Shown here: in pieces, positions 33,702 to 44,244 of the stretch | Layout of the letters: every line of letters begins with the position of its first letter | Position numbering within the stretch: the first letter of the stretch is position 1 | Translations under genes and position numbers: made by a program | Notes under the pieces: generated by a model | Told to the model about the DNA's origin: nothing | Seen by the model: the letters and a program-made list of their open reading frames with translations, nothing else | Database searches by the model: none | NCBI RefSeq assembly: GCF_003144195.1 | Contig: NW_020290001.1 | Location: 424,717 to 488,716, forward strand | DNA: 64,000 nucleotides | Reading direction: 5' to 3' | Origin: Ceraceosorus guamensis | Lineage: Eukaryota; Basidiomycota; Exobasidiomycetes; Ceraceosorales; Ceraceosoraceae

Positions 33702-35318
33702 GCACTAGAAGAAAGTTGTCGGCGGGGCAATTGAGCCCATCAGCCATATCACGCTTCCTGCAAAACCCAATGGATGACTTGATGAGAGCATTCTGGCAGC
33801 AATGTTGCGCTGCGAATCTTGTGGTGTCCTGGGCGTGCTACGCACACGCGCTAATCCGCCTACGCTCGAAGAGCGACATCGCCAGCAGCTGTTCACGATC
33901 GCAGAGCCCTGAAGCGAAGCTGCGATCGGAGCGCTGGCTCTTCGCGCGTGTGCTCTTGGACGATTACATGGACGCGCCGTTCACCGAGCTGACCTATGAT
34001 GGTTGGCTCCCTCGTCATCGAATCACTCGGAGCCTAGAGCCTTCTTCAACCTCGAGGTCAACCTTCGAGATTTGTATGACCACGAGGTCGCGGCATATAC
34101 TCACACTGTATACAGCACCACGCTAGCAGCACCTGCTGCATCCATGCATGCATGCGCTTCGGCGCCAATAAGGGCGTCCCGACCCACGCCATCCACGATT
34201 CGACGAGCGTATTTTTTGTCCGCGAGAGGCGCCATCTTCGGCTGAGATATGTTTTGGGCCCAAATGATCGGGGGATTCGGTCTGACCATGATCGAGCGAT
34301 GTGCATGTTATGCTGATGCATGGTGGAAAGCGTGAGCTCGTTCTTGCCTGCTCTTGCCTGAAGATGGTCCTCGCGCTGAGCAGTCTGAAGAGTCAAGAGT
34401 ATGACAGACGGAGCAGCCGCTCCGGTCTGCCTCAAAGACCAGCAGAACGTTCCTTCGCAGGACCAGCAAGTCTTGAGTGCAAGGCGTGGAAGGGGGGGGT
34501 CCCACCAACGGCCAGCCGGCTAGCCAGCAAGCCTTGGCGCGCGCGCTGCTGCTCCGCCGTTGGGCGGAGGCGTGTTCTCCACGCAGCAGGGTGCACCGCA
34601 TGGTGCGGATGCAATCACGAGTGCGAGTGCGTGAGTCATTTGTGAGTGCTGGATGCATGATGGCGATCGACCATCCTGAGCGATAGACCTAGCGCATATG
34701 GAGCGAGGGCCACCACAGAGAAGAGTCAGCTGAAAAATGCATTCAATTTGAATCGACGCTATCAGCCACAAATCAATCATAATGTGCCGGCACTCGGCTT
34801 GAAAACTCCGACCCGCGCAGTCAAAGTCGAAGTTTTCTTCTTGGGATTCGTGGACTGGACTTCAAGGAACCGCGCGCACTCAGACTCGACATTCAATTGC
34901 TGCTCCGATCGATGATGATGCATGGGGCTCGAGCTCCGCCGCTGACAGCTGCAGTTCTGGGGAAAGGCGCTTCGAGCTTTCAAAGACTCACGACTTCACG
35001 ACCCTTCTTGTCCGTGTGTGCCTGGAGCGTCGAGATGAGGACCGTGCGTGTGGTCCTTGGCGCAAGCTGGTCCGCCGACCGCGTGATCGTCTCTTTAGCG
35101 CAGGGCAGATCCGAGCCGCTGCTGCAACGATTGCGATTCAAGATTCTTGATTTGAGCCGACTTGCGGACGTCTGAGCGCGGCTCGAGGGGTAGATAGATG
35201 CTCACGCAGGGCTTGCCCAGCCTATAAAGCTGACCTCGATTGCAATCTCCCTCCCGCTCGTGTTGGTTTGCAGACTGTGACCCGCTTCGCGACTCGTTCC
35301 AGGAAAAGTCAAGCAAAC
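33702..35318. other. 1.6 kb gene-free region
   Basis: Between the alpha-galactosidase stop and the esterase start, on the same strand. No gene is recognised. It contains CACGACTTCACGA near 34986-35001, ATCACGAGT near 34614, and the esterase promoter at the right end. Confidence 0.5.
35223..35229 (+). promoter_or_regulatory. TATA box of the esterase gene
   Basis: CCTATAAAG, about 96 nt before the ATG of the alpha/beta hydrolase gene. Confidence 0.5.
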
Positions 35319-36660
35319 ATGTCGGTGCAGACCATCGCCTTCAAGCAAGCTTTCGGCAGCGACATCTCGCTGGACTACTATCCTCCTCCACCTGGCGCTG
35401 CTTTGCCCGCTCCAGTCCTCTTCTCGGTCCACGGAGGTGGTGGGTCTGGCGGCGATAGAAAGGATGTCAGATTGTGGTCCTTTGCGCTAGCACGCGCTCG
35501 AGGCTACGCCATTGTATCTCCCGATTACAGGCTCATACCCGAATGCGATGCTCCCGCCATTGCCGAAGACGTCTCTGACGCGTGGAACTTTGTCACTGGC
35601 GGGGAACTCAACAAGAAGCTCGGCAAGGAGGAAGTGGATGTGAAGCGTGCCGTCTTGCTTGGCATCAGTGCAGGTGAGGGTCCATGTCGGTGTAGCGAAG
35701 TGAGCTGCGCTCCTTACGCAGCGCAGTCAGAAGTCGCCTCTCTGACTTCGAGTTCCTCTGCCTTCGCGTGCCCCTTCTCTCCTGTCATCTTCGCTCAGGT
35801 GGTTGGAGCTCTACCCTCGTCGCCGCCAGAGCGCCAGTGCGCCCAGCTGCCTACATCAACTTGTACGGCACCTGGTCCCTGCTTGCTGGCGACTGGGGCA
35901 AGCCAGCCGTGAAGCCGATGGTCCTCCCAGGCATCGACCAAGCCACTCCATTTTTGCTGCACATCATGAGCGAGGCCAAGGCGGGCAGGGGCAAGCCCAA
36001 TTTCGGATCTTATCTGAACATCTTTCAAATGCTTCAAACACCGCGCGAACAAGTAGAGGCGTTGGTGCAAGCCAACGGAATCAGCTTGGAGGAGTTCAAA
36101 GCGTACGGCCTGGACGGCGTCATGACGCAGGAAGAGATCATCCGAAACCTCTTGTGCCCTTACTCGGTCAACACGGGCGTCTTGGAGGCTATTTGTGAAG
36201 GCCCGGGTGCGTGGCTGGGATGCAGTCATCTTGCGGGATGCTGGCCCCCCCATCAAGTGACTGACGCATTGTCCCCCTTGCCCGCAGATGGAAGCACGCC
36301 AAATTGGGCAGGGCACCCCAAAGATCCCACACCGCTCATCGACGCAAAGTTTCCTCCCACACTGACCTTGCATGGCACGGGAGACAGCTTGGTGCCATTC
36401 CACGTCTCCGAGACATTTGACAGCATCTTGAAATCTCACGGAGTCAAAAGCGAGCTTGTGAGTTCACGCGAGCGAGATGCCGAGACAGTATGCGCGACGG
36501 AATTTGAGCGACATTGACATTCCCGATGCTCTCCATCGCTCCTTTTCCGAACAATCAGGTACCCTATGCAGACCAAGATCACATGTTTGACCTTGCGTGG
36601 CACCCTCACCTCCCAGACTTTGCCAAGATCACGGGCTTCCTAGACTCAGTAGGCGCCTGA
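35319..36660 (+). CDS. Alpha/beta hydrolase, HSL-like esterase
   Basis: Four exons (35319-35673, 35799-36206, 36288-36457, 36559-36660) give 344 residues. The oxyanion-hole motif HGGGGSGG follows VLFSV, and the nucleophile elbow reads LLGISAGGWSS once the first intron is removed. SPDYRLIPE is typical of the hormone-sensitive-lipase family. The C-terminal part has TLTLHGTGDSLVPF (acidic residue region) and ADQDHMFDLAWHP (catalytic His). No signal peptide is evident, so it is probably cytosolic. The substrate is unknown; short-chain esters or lactones are usual. The start is the ATG at 35319, because upstream in-frame codons lack similarity. It is not close enough to the glycosidases to prove a shared pathway. 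Confidence 0.82.
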
Positions 36661-36902
36661 GCAGAACAGTACGAGGTTCCCAGTGTCGATTCCTGTACGC
36701 TCTTGTCGCCCCGATCCCTTCTCACTGCAAGCGGTCTGTCCGCCTGCAATCCTAGTGCGCGAGGGGCGAGCATGATTGGCCTTGCAGGGAAGCGCGTTGA
36801 TGGTCCATCTTGACCGCGAGCTGATGCATCACTGATGCCTCATGGCGAGCCACGCCTGACTGGCTGTGAACAGCGAAATTCTATGCGACGATCGCTGTAC
36901 CT

Positions 36903-37811
36903 TTACTTTGCTTTGCCGCTTGCGAGCTCGAAAGTGATGTCGACTGCAGCCCCATTCATGCGCCACTCCAGCTGGCCCTTTTGCTGAACGTGAGCCTCCT
37001 GCACCAATTCGGGGCGACCAATCTCATTTGGTTCCGGAGGTGCACAAAGTAAGTCTGTAATTTCTTCGATCAGCTTGAGCCGACTTTCTGGTGTGGATCC
37101 GCCTGCTGGACCTTTGCCCTTCTTGCTGGTGATCGCCACCACTACTCGAGCGCCTACACGCTTCCTCCACAAGTGCGTCTTGCCGCCCAAAAGCTTGTGC
37201 TTCACGTCGTGCGGCGTAGAGCTCCAAGTGATCTGTACCGTCTTTTCCAGAGTCTCGGACCTGGCAGCTGCGCCCGGGTCGGACTTTTTGAGCGCCTTCT
37301 TCTCCTTCGCCCTTTCGTAAATTTGTTTGCGATTGACAAGCTTGACGATGGGCGTATCCTCATCCGCCACTTGCAAACGTGCCCCCGTCTTGTCCTCTTC
37401 AGGAGCACCTTCCGTCACCTGCACCAGCCACCAATTCTCCCTGTCGATTCGCTGCAGCAGCGATTTCGTCGACTCGGCTGTCTCGTTCAGCTTGCCCGTC
37501 TCTGGATCGACCAAGCGCACTTGTTTGGCCCGGATGGCTTCGTCTCGACGCTCGTACTTGCTGCTCGAAGCATCATTGCTGGCGTGCCTTGCAGAAGAGC
37601 GACCGCTCTGCAATGGTGGGAGACGAGACGAGCTCGCGATCGTGTGTAGCTGGTGGGTGTCGTGGCTTGGCGCAGCTTTGGAGGGCCCAGGTGCTTCCCG
37701 GGAGCAGGCAGAAGGCGGAGGTGGAGCAGCAAATGCTGTAAGTGAATTGCGAGCTCGCAGTCCAGCTGAGAGCGCTCTTGGAGCTGCCAAGCACGTGTGC
37801 CGAATCGTCAT
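36903..37811 (-). CDS. Mitochondrial translation initiation factor IF-3
   Basis: A single exon of 302 residues. IF-3 binds the small mitoribosomal subunit, keeps it free of the large subunit and checks start-codon pairing. The N-terminus (MTIRHTCLAAPRALSAGLRA) is basic, has no acidic residues and fits a mitochondrial presequence. The IF-3 N-domain is recognisable as DEAIRAKQVRLVDPETGKL, with the linker rich in Lys and Glu. The C-domain has TVQITWSSTPHDVKHKLLGG, then HLWRKRVGARVVVAITSKKGK. Sequence divergence is high, as is usual for fungal IF-3mt. The start at 37811 is the ATG that opens the presequence. It converges with the esterase gene across a 242-bp gap. Confidence 0.8.
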   Translation of the reverse strand: MTIRHTCLAAPRALSAGLRARNSLTAFAAPPPPSACSREAPGPSKAAPSHDTHQLHTIASSSRLPPLQSGRSSARHASNDASSSKYERRDEAIRAKQVRLVDPETGKLNETAESTKSLLQRIDRENWWLVQVTEGAPEEDKTGARLQVADEDTPIVKLVNRKQIYERAKEKKALKKSDPGAAARSETLEKTVQITWSSTPHDVKHKLLGGKTHLWRKRVGARVVVAITSKKGKGPAGGSTPESRLKLIEEITDLLCAPPEPNEIGRPELVQEAHVQQKGQLEWRMNGAAVDITFELASGKAK

Positions 37812-40286
37812 TGTCGGTGATCTTTGCCAGTCCGGGTTGGGAATTAGAGTTTGGTGGAGGCGGCCCCACAAGAGATGGTTCTCAAGAAGGAGAAGCACTG
37901 CGCAAGGGGCGAAATGCGCAGCAACTCTGGAGACTGTGCCCAGGGCTCAAGGACGACAAAGCCTGCGTTGATGTTGTCGAGAATGTGTACTCATCTGAAT
38001 GCGAATTTGCCCTTGCCGGAGACTGTGACACTCGATCGCGACTTGACAATGCATCGGGCGATCACGATGTCGCCGGGGCTCGAGTCAAGAAAGAAGAGTC
38101 TTTGGAGTCTGGAGTCTAATGTCCGACCGCGTCTTGGTGGAAAAGCGCAAGAATTCTTGCACCTTGGCTTCCTGCAGCACGCGTATTCGCAGGTCGCTTG
38201 CCTGGTGCGTATACAAACGCGCGCAAAGCAAGAAGACTCAAGATTCAAAATACAAGGTGCAACCTCAAACTCACAAGATCCTTTGGTCAGGTGTTCAACT
38301 CAAGGACTTCAATTCAGTGGCTGTTCATTTGTGACCCAAATCAAAATGTTACAGGCCACTCACTGACTGGCTCGCATCTTATTCGCGCCACTACAAATAT
38401 GCATGCTGGTATACCTTTTCGTGCACACCGCGGCAACTCGCGACCGCATGTGCTCAGTAATCAAGAATTAAAGAATTGTGGGCGCTCATATGCAGGAAGG
38501 TCCTGAATTAAATCTTGAATTATCAATCAGCCTTGCTGGTCATTTCGAAGAATCAGAGCACGGACGGACATTTTTGAGCACAAATTTGTCAACGCTTGGT
38601 CGGAGCAAGACCCTTGACGACGATTTGCGGCCTCTCTTGAGCATTCGAGTTGCTGCATACTCGAAGAGCGGAGTTAAAGGCTCAGGACCGACTCGGACTC
38701 ACGACTTGAGGAATCAGCTCTTGGCATGTTAAACACACTCAAACTCGTGACTCAAGACTCACGACTCTGACTGCGCGATGTTCTGCATCTGAGATTTCCG
38801 GCGCTAAGGACAGTCAGACTCAGACTGCTGATGAGTTGAGCCGCGTCATGCTGCAGCACCAAGGTGAGCTCCATCCCTGCTGCCCTTGCCCCTTGCTCAT
38901 CCATCCGCACTCCACAATCAAGAATCACTATGAATGGTCGTCAAGACTACAGAATCAGTACCCACGACTCGCTTGCCAAAATCCCTGCGGCTCGGCTTGA
39001 TGTCCACCATCTCCGCGTCCGACGGCGGCGGGGGCGGTCTCGGCGGGAAGCAAAGTGAACGGCAGATTGGCACTCCACGCCTTGGAATCGAAGTTTCTGC
39101 GCCCTCGCCGTGGAATGTGCGCAGCCCATGTGAGAGTCGGGATTGATGAATGTTTGTTTCGAAGCTTCCATCTCAGCTTTGACCATCCGCGTGACAAGCA
39201 TCACCCATTCAACAGTGACGGGCCGACGCACCTCAGCGGTAGCGATCCGATGGTGTCGTGAAAGCCCGCCAGTCAAAGCCAGGGCGTTCGGATCACTTTT
39301 TGTGAAGTGTTGGATGGGCATCGTCAAGATCTCCGGCGCTAAGTCCACCTCAAATAGCAAGCCGGGCAGCCGGAGCGCGCCCTCGAGGTTCGTCCGACAG
39401 ACGCTGCCCTGCCCCACATTGACGACCACGTGCAGATCAGCATCATCTTCCCCGCATTCCCACGCAGGCTCTGCTGACAGAGCTCAGGAAAAGCAGCGCC
39501 AGACGAAGGCGGCTTGCCCTCGACCATGAGCTTGAAGAGATGTCCGAGACGCTAGTGAACTCAAAACGTCCGTGGATCTCGCACGCACGTACGCTACTCA
39601 GCCTTCACCACCTGCTTCTACAGCCTCTCAAGTGTCTGCCCAGGAACGCGGGGAAGGAATAAGCGCGCCAGACTGATCATTTTGATTCACTGATGCGCAC
39701 GGTGTCCCGAACCCGGCGCAGATCCTGGAGAAATCGGTGTTGCGCTAGCGTCACCACCTTCAATTGCCCGTCCTGCGTTGTGCGTGCAGGGTCGCGCCGA
39801 GAATTTCAGCGTCAAGACACAGCACTTGCGCTAGAAGGCTCGTAGCGATTTGTCCCTCTCCTTCGGCATTCTGCTACTTCCTGGATTGTAGCCGCACAGG
39901 TCACCGCCCTGGCTAACCGTCTCAGTACGAAGGGAAGGGATGGCTATGTGTCCGTTCCTGAACCGCGCCAGAGTCATGAGGGGCGATCATTCAGGTGTGG
40001 CCAGATCCCATGCTGGCCTTGCTTCGACGTGTTGGACGCTCTCGTCCGCGGCTGCCCTATGTCTATAAGAGGCGACGTCCTGGCGATCAAGGAAGCATTA
40101 CTTCACCATACTCTCACACCTCCCCTCTCGCTCTCCGACAAAGAACCGGTCAACAGGTTCTCACAATTTCCTGTCCGCCCTTCTCCCCATACTTCACCCA
40201 TTCATTGGTCCTCTCACCTATAACACGCCAAGCTACGGCATTGTTACAGCCCCTGGACTTTCTTCTAGCTTTCGCCCATCTCCACG
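37812..40286. other. 2.5 kb gene-free region
   Basis: Divergent promoter space between mitochondrial IF-3 (-) and arabinofuranosidase (+). The stretch 38200-38780 is less GC-rich and carries repeated ACTCACGACT/ACTCGTGACT motifs. A minus-strand open stretch around 38947-39480 (with VVVNVGQGSVCRTNLEG) has protein-like composition but no clear start and no recognised family. Confidence 0.45.
40064..40071 (+). promoter_or_regulatory. TATA box candidate of the arabinofuranosidase gene
   Basis: TCTATAAGAG, about 220 nt before the ATG. A second, weaker candidate (CCTATAACA, 40217-40225) lies about 65 nt before the ATG and would leave little room for a leader. Confidence 0.4.
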
Positions 40287-42704
40287 ATGAAGGTGTCTCT
40301 CACCATTCCTCTCACGGTGGCGTCAGTAGTCGCTCTTGCTGCCGCCGCGCCAAACTCACTGGTCAACTCTCGACGAGCCACGTCTGTTGATCTGACCGTA
40401 GCGCGCCAGACCAGCAGCAAGGTGGACTTCGGTGTCACTGCTTTCATAGAGGTGATTTGACGTAGAAGCCCCTACCAGTCATAGTTGCTGCGCTAATTCC
40501 GATATCTACTCATCCTTACCACGCAGAACAACATCAACAGCGGATCCGATGGTGGCCTGTATGCTGAACTCATCAAGAGCCGAGCTCTCCAAAGTGAAGG
40601 CGACGGTCTGACCAACAGCTGGACGGGTAACAACGCGGACATCTCTGTCATCACGTCCGATGCCATTAGCAACGTCCTTCCTCGCTCTCTTCGTATCGCC
40701 AAGAAGGGGAGCCCGAGCAGCTTTGGCGTTAGAAACGTCGGCTGGGCTGGCATCGCTGCCAAGCCTGGCAAATACAGTCTCACTCTCAGCGCCCGGTGCA
40801 ACGCCGCCACATCCACCACTGCCACTGCCGGTCTGTATGACGCGCAAAGGAAAGCACTTGGCTCTGCCCAGGTTCCATTGGCGCTGACCAATTCCTGGAA
40901 AGAGTTCAAGGCCACGATCCAGGTCGCAGGTGGCAACAATGTCGCCTCCAACCAGTTTGGTCTGGACTTCCCTGGCAACTTCGCGAGCGAACAATGCCAA
41001 TTCAACCTCATCAGCTTGTTCCCCGAGACTTTCAAAGGCACGACTGCACGTCAGGATCTGGCGCAGCTGTTGGCCGACCTTAAGCCCAAGTACTGGCGCG
41101 TCATCGGTGGTAATGCTCTCGAAGGCAACAATCTGGCATCACGTTTCCAGTGGCAGCAGGCAATTGGACCGCTCAAAAATCGCCCAGGACGTGCGGGCAC
41201 CTGGATCGACTGGGACACGGATGGCTATGGTCTGGATGAAGCCCACAGACTTGGCGAAGCGGTCGGAGCCAAGGCCATTCCTGGGTGAGTGGAGCGAAAG
41301 ACGGTCGACCGTGCCAATGAGTGCTGACGTAACGTGGATCTCCTCTCGCCGGGTCAGAGTCTTCGCTGGCTACACTCTCAACCAGCAATCCGTTCCCGAC
41401 GATCAGCTTCAACCATACATCGACTCGGCCGTGAACGAACTGCACTACCTGCTTGACCCTCAAGGCTCTTCCACGTGGGCGAAGCAGCGTGAAGCCAACG
41501 GACACGCGGCCCCTTACAATCTGGCTGCCGTCCAGGTCGGCAATGAAGACTGGATCAGTGAGGCTGCCATCAAGACGTACCAGACCCGATACCCTCGTTT
41601 TGCCAACGCTATCAAAGCCGCATTCCCCAACCTTCTGGTTATGTCCAGTAGTCCTTACCCTACCCCCAAGACTCAGCTGGCAGCCATTGATCAGCAGTGA
41701 GTACGAGGCAAAAGCGTTGCGGCATTCGCGATCGAATCTCACCGCGCACTCATGTGCTTCCCCAGCGACTACAACACGCCCAATTTCTTCTTGGGAGCTT
41801 ACGACCGTTACGACACATGGGCACGCAACGCCACCACCATCTGGAACCTCGAAATGGCTGTCACAAACAGTGGCAAGGTGAGCCCACGGAGTTCGCTGCC
41901 CGCAATCGCAATCCTTGTGCTGATCCAATCGTCCCTGACAATTGTAGTGTGGGGAGACACCCCAAATTGACGCTTTGAGCGGTCCCTGTCGTCTGACCTA
42001 CCCTATCCAAGTGAGTTACTACCCGCGAACTTCTGCCTGTGAGCGCCACTCACACGGTCAGCCCGTCTGCTCTCAGCTGGGCGCTGTTGCTGAGTTCACT
42101 GCTATGATGGGTATGGAGCGGAATAGCGATGTCGTAAAGACCTTCGCCTATGCGCCGCTGCTGAACAAGATTGGCAATGGTCTGAGCCAGTGGCACCCGG
42201 ACCTCATCAGCTTCGACGCTGTTGACTCGTGGCCTTCGGCATCGTACTGGGCACAATACGCCTTTGGACAATATGGCATCGACTCCCTGTACAAGATTAC
42301 AAGCTCTGTAGCATATAAGCCGGTCTACTGGAGCGCTGGCAAACAGGGCAACTTGGACGTCATCAAGCTCAGCAACAGCGGTGCAGACCCTGTCACCGTC
42401 ACCGTCAAGGCGGACGGAGCGCAGTACAATCCCAACGCTGCCGGATCTCTGATACTCTCTGCTCACAATGATGCTTACGCCTCGAACACTCCAGAGAACC
42501 GTCAGGTAAGTCGAATTTTTTTTTTTTCCCTGCCTTTGGATGAACATACGCTCGTTTCGAGACTGACCACATCGATGCACCGTGTTCGCACAGAACATCA
42601 AGCCCACTCGACGCAACACCTCTGCGAAGGACTTTGTGAATGGCGCTTTCCGCATCACTCTGCCGGCCTACTCGCTCGCTGCGGTGAAGCTCGCCAGGGC
42701 TTAG
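40287..42704 (+). CDS. Secreted alpha-L-arabinofuranosidase (GH51)
   Basis: Seven exons (40287-40451, 40527-41284, 41358-41696, 41766-41877, 41948-42010, 42077-42505, 42594-42704) give 658 residues. The enzyme removes arabinofuranose side chains from arabinoxylan or arabinan. A signal peptide is present (SLTIPLTVASVVALAAAAP). GH51 hallmarks: NSGSDGGLYAELIKSRALQ, YWRVIGGNALEG, GTWIDWDTDGYGLDE, AAVQVGNEDWIS (acid/base Glu) and LGAVAEFTAMMGMERN (nucleophile Glu). An N-terminal carbohydrate-binding-like sandwich lies around residues 70-220, and the C-terminal domain ends LPAYSLAAVKLARA. Phases agree at all six introns. The enzyme is probably secreted and induced on plant cell-wall sugars. A 58-nt A-run lies about 160 nt downstream of the stop. 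Confidence 0.92.
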
Positions 42705-42865
42705 TCGTGCAGTGCAAATGCAAATGCTTTGATTGCTGCGAGACACTATCCTTGACTCGAACTCCTCTGTAAAGATTTCGAAATACCAACTGCATGCTCA
42801 TTCTCGTTGCAGCATTGCTCGATCGCGATGCACGGTTCCGGAAAGGGGTAGGAGACTTGACAGGT

Positions 42866-42866
<1 letters not shown>

Positions 42867-42924
<58 letters not shown>
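42867..42924. repeat. Uninterrupted 58-nt poly(A) run
   Basis: Fifty-eight consecutive A residues, preceded by GACAGGTC and followed by TTCATGCC. I see no target-site duplication and no retroelement coding sequence beside it. Runs this long are unstable, so the true length in the genome may differ. Confidence 0.95.
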
Positions 42925-42926
<2 letters not shown>

Positions 42927-43228
42927 CATGCCTAGCACGCAATTGAGCGAGGTGGGTGAATGTGAATGAAGCGGATGCCAGATGAAACCACTTTCGACTC
43001 GAGACTATATGGAGTGCTCTGCCAACGCCATCAGCTGTGCGCGGACCAATCGCCCGCCTGAACGTGTTCTGCCTGCCTTACCCCACGTTCCCTTGGTGGC
43101 TGAGCGAGCGTGGGATCAATTAAGAAGCTCGTCGCGGCGCGCGCTTGCCCGCATGCTTGAGACACGTCAAATTGAAATGCGAGGACGACGGGCAAACAAA
43201 TACGCGCGATTGCCTATAGCTGCTAGCG

Positions 43229-43254
43229 GCTGCTGCTGCTGCTGCTGCTGCTGC
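43229..43254. repeat. (GCT)8 microsatellite
   Basis: About eight GCT units in gene-free DNA, followed after a short break by a few more CTG units. Length is probably variable between strains. Confidence 0.85.
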
Positions 43255-44244
43255 CAGCTGCTGCTGCCGCTTGTCATGAATCTTGCACGTCACAAGTTGC
43301 TTCGACAGACTCTTGCTGTCGACGACACCTTGTTTGGCTTCTTGGCAGAGGCTCCAATTCAGCCTTTAGCCTTCATGTCAGGGTCTCGAGACGATCTTTA
43401 TCGTCGCTGCTCTGCTGCTATGGCCATCGCTATCATCAACGAGTTCTGAGTTCTACGAGTCGATCGAGCTGGTCCCCACGCAAGGAGCGCACGTGACGAT
43501 TCAAAACGAGACATACCATCGCGGGCCGCGCGCCCGCGCGTGGTGGAGCGATCGCGAGGCCGCGGAGATCTGAGCAGCCCCCACGCAGTCAAAAGTGACT
43601 GCGAGTAAGTGCCCCCTCCTTGCTGCGCGCACCAGGCCGCTGCGTGCCGTGGCGCGGGAGCTTGCTCAATCGCATTGCGCGATCGATCGATCAAGCGAGC
43701 GGGCGGGCGTGAGTGCTGGTACGGTAATTAACAAGCAGAACAACTGCATGGGCTTGAAAGGCTGATCAGTCCAGCCATCACTTCACCTTCGCGACCACTG
43801 TTCGTACGTTCACCGACCCTCTCTCTCGCCTCGACATTGGTCGTATCAGCTCATCAGCGCTGTACATTCTTCTTTCGGGTGGACTTGCTTAGCTGCTGAT
43901 CTTTGGGCTGTAGCGTCACTCAGCCATCCTTGACATCCAAAAGTCCCGGCGGCCGCATTCCACATCAATCTCATCGACCTGTACTTCACCCCATTCTTCA
44001 TCCTTGGCGCACAGGTTCACACTGTCGTTGCTGTCGCTGTGTGCATGACATACTACAGCGTCAAGAGAAGCGTCCCGTCCAGCTAGTGAGTACATCATCT
44101 CGACAGCCTTCCGGGCTTACGCTTTGCCCGCGCACGATTTCGAAGGACACGCATGGCCGTTCGAAAAAGTGTCGATTGGCTCACTGACCACGTCGCCCCC
44201 AGCAGGAGAAGCACAGAGAGCGAGCGCGCAGCAGCATCATTTCC

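Larger units (their letters stand above)
42705..44244. other. 1.5 kb gene-free region with poly(A) tract
   Basis: Contains the 3' end of the arabinofuranosidase gene, the 58-nt A-run, a GCT triplet run and the leader of the inositol phosphate kinase gene. The leader shows a good splice pair (donor at 44086, acceptor ending 44202), so a 117-nt intron in the 5' untranslated region is likely. No other gene is supported. Confidence 0.5.

Noticed and set aside
42867-42924. Poly(A) run as proof of a retrotransposon insertion
   Set aside because: No target-site duplication and no element coding sequence is present; the origin remains open.
42982-43449. 155-codon open frame with a polycysteine run
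   Set aside because: The Cys run comes from the GCT microsatellite; the flanking residues have no recognisable features.
43903-44187. Open frame upstream of the Kcs1-type gene that splices in frame
   Set aside because: It has no ATG (it opens at TTG), so it is better read as an untranslated leader with an intron.
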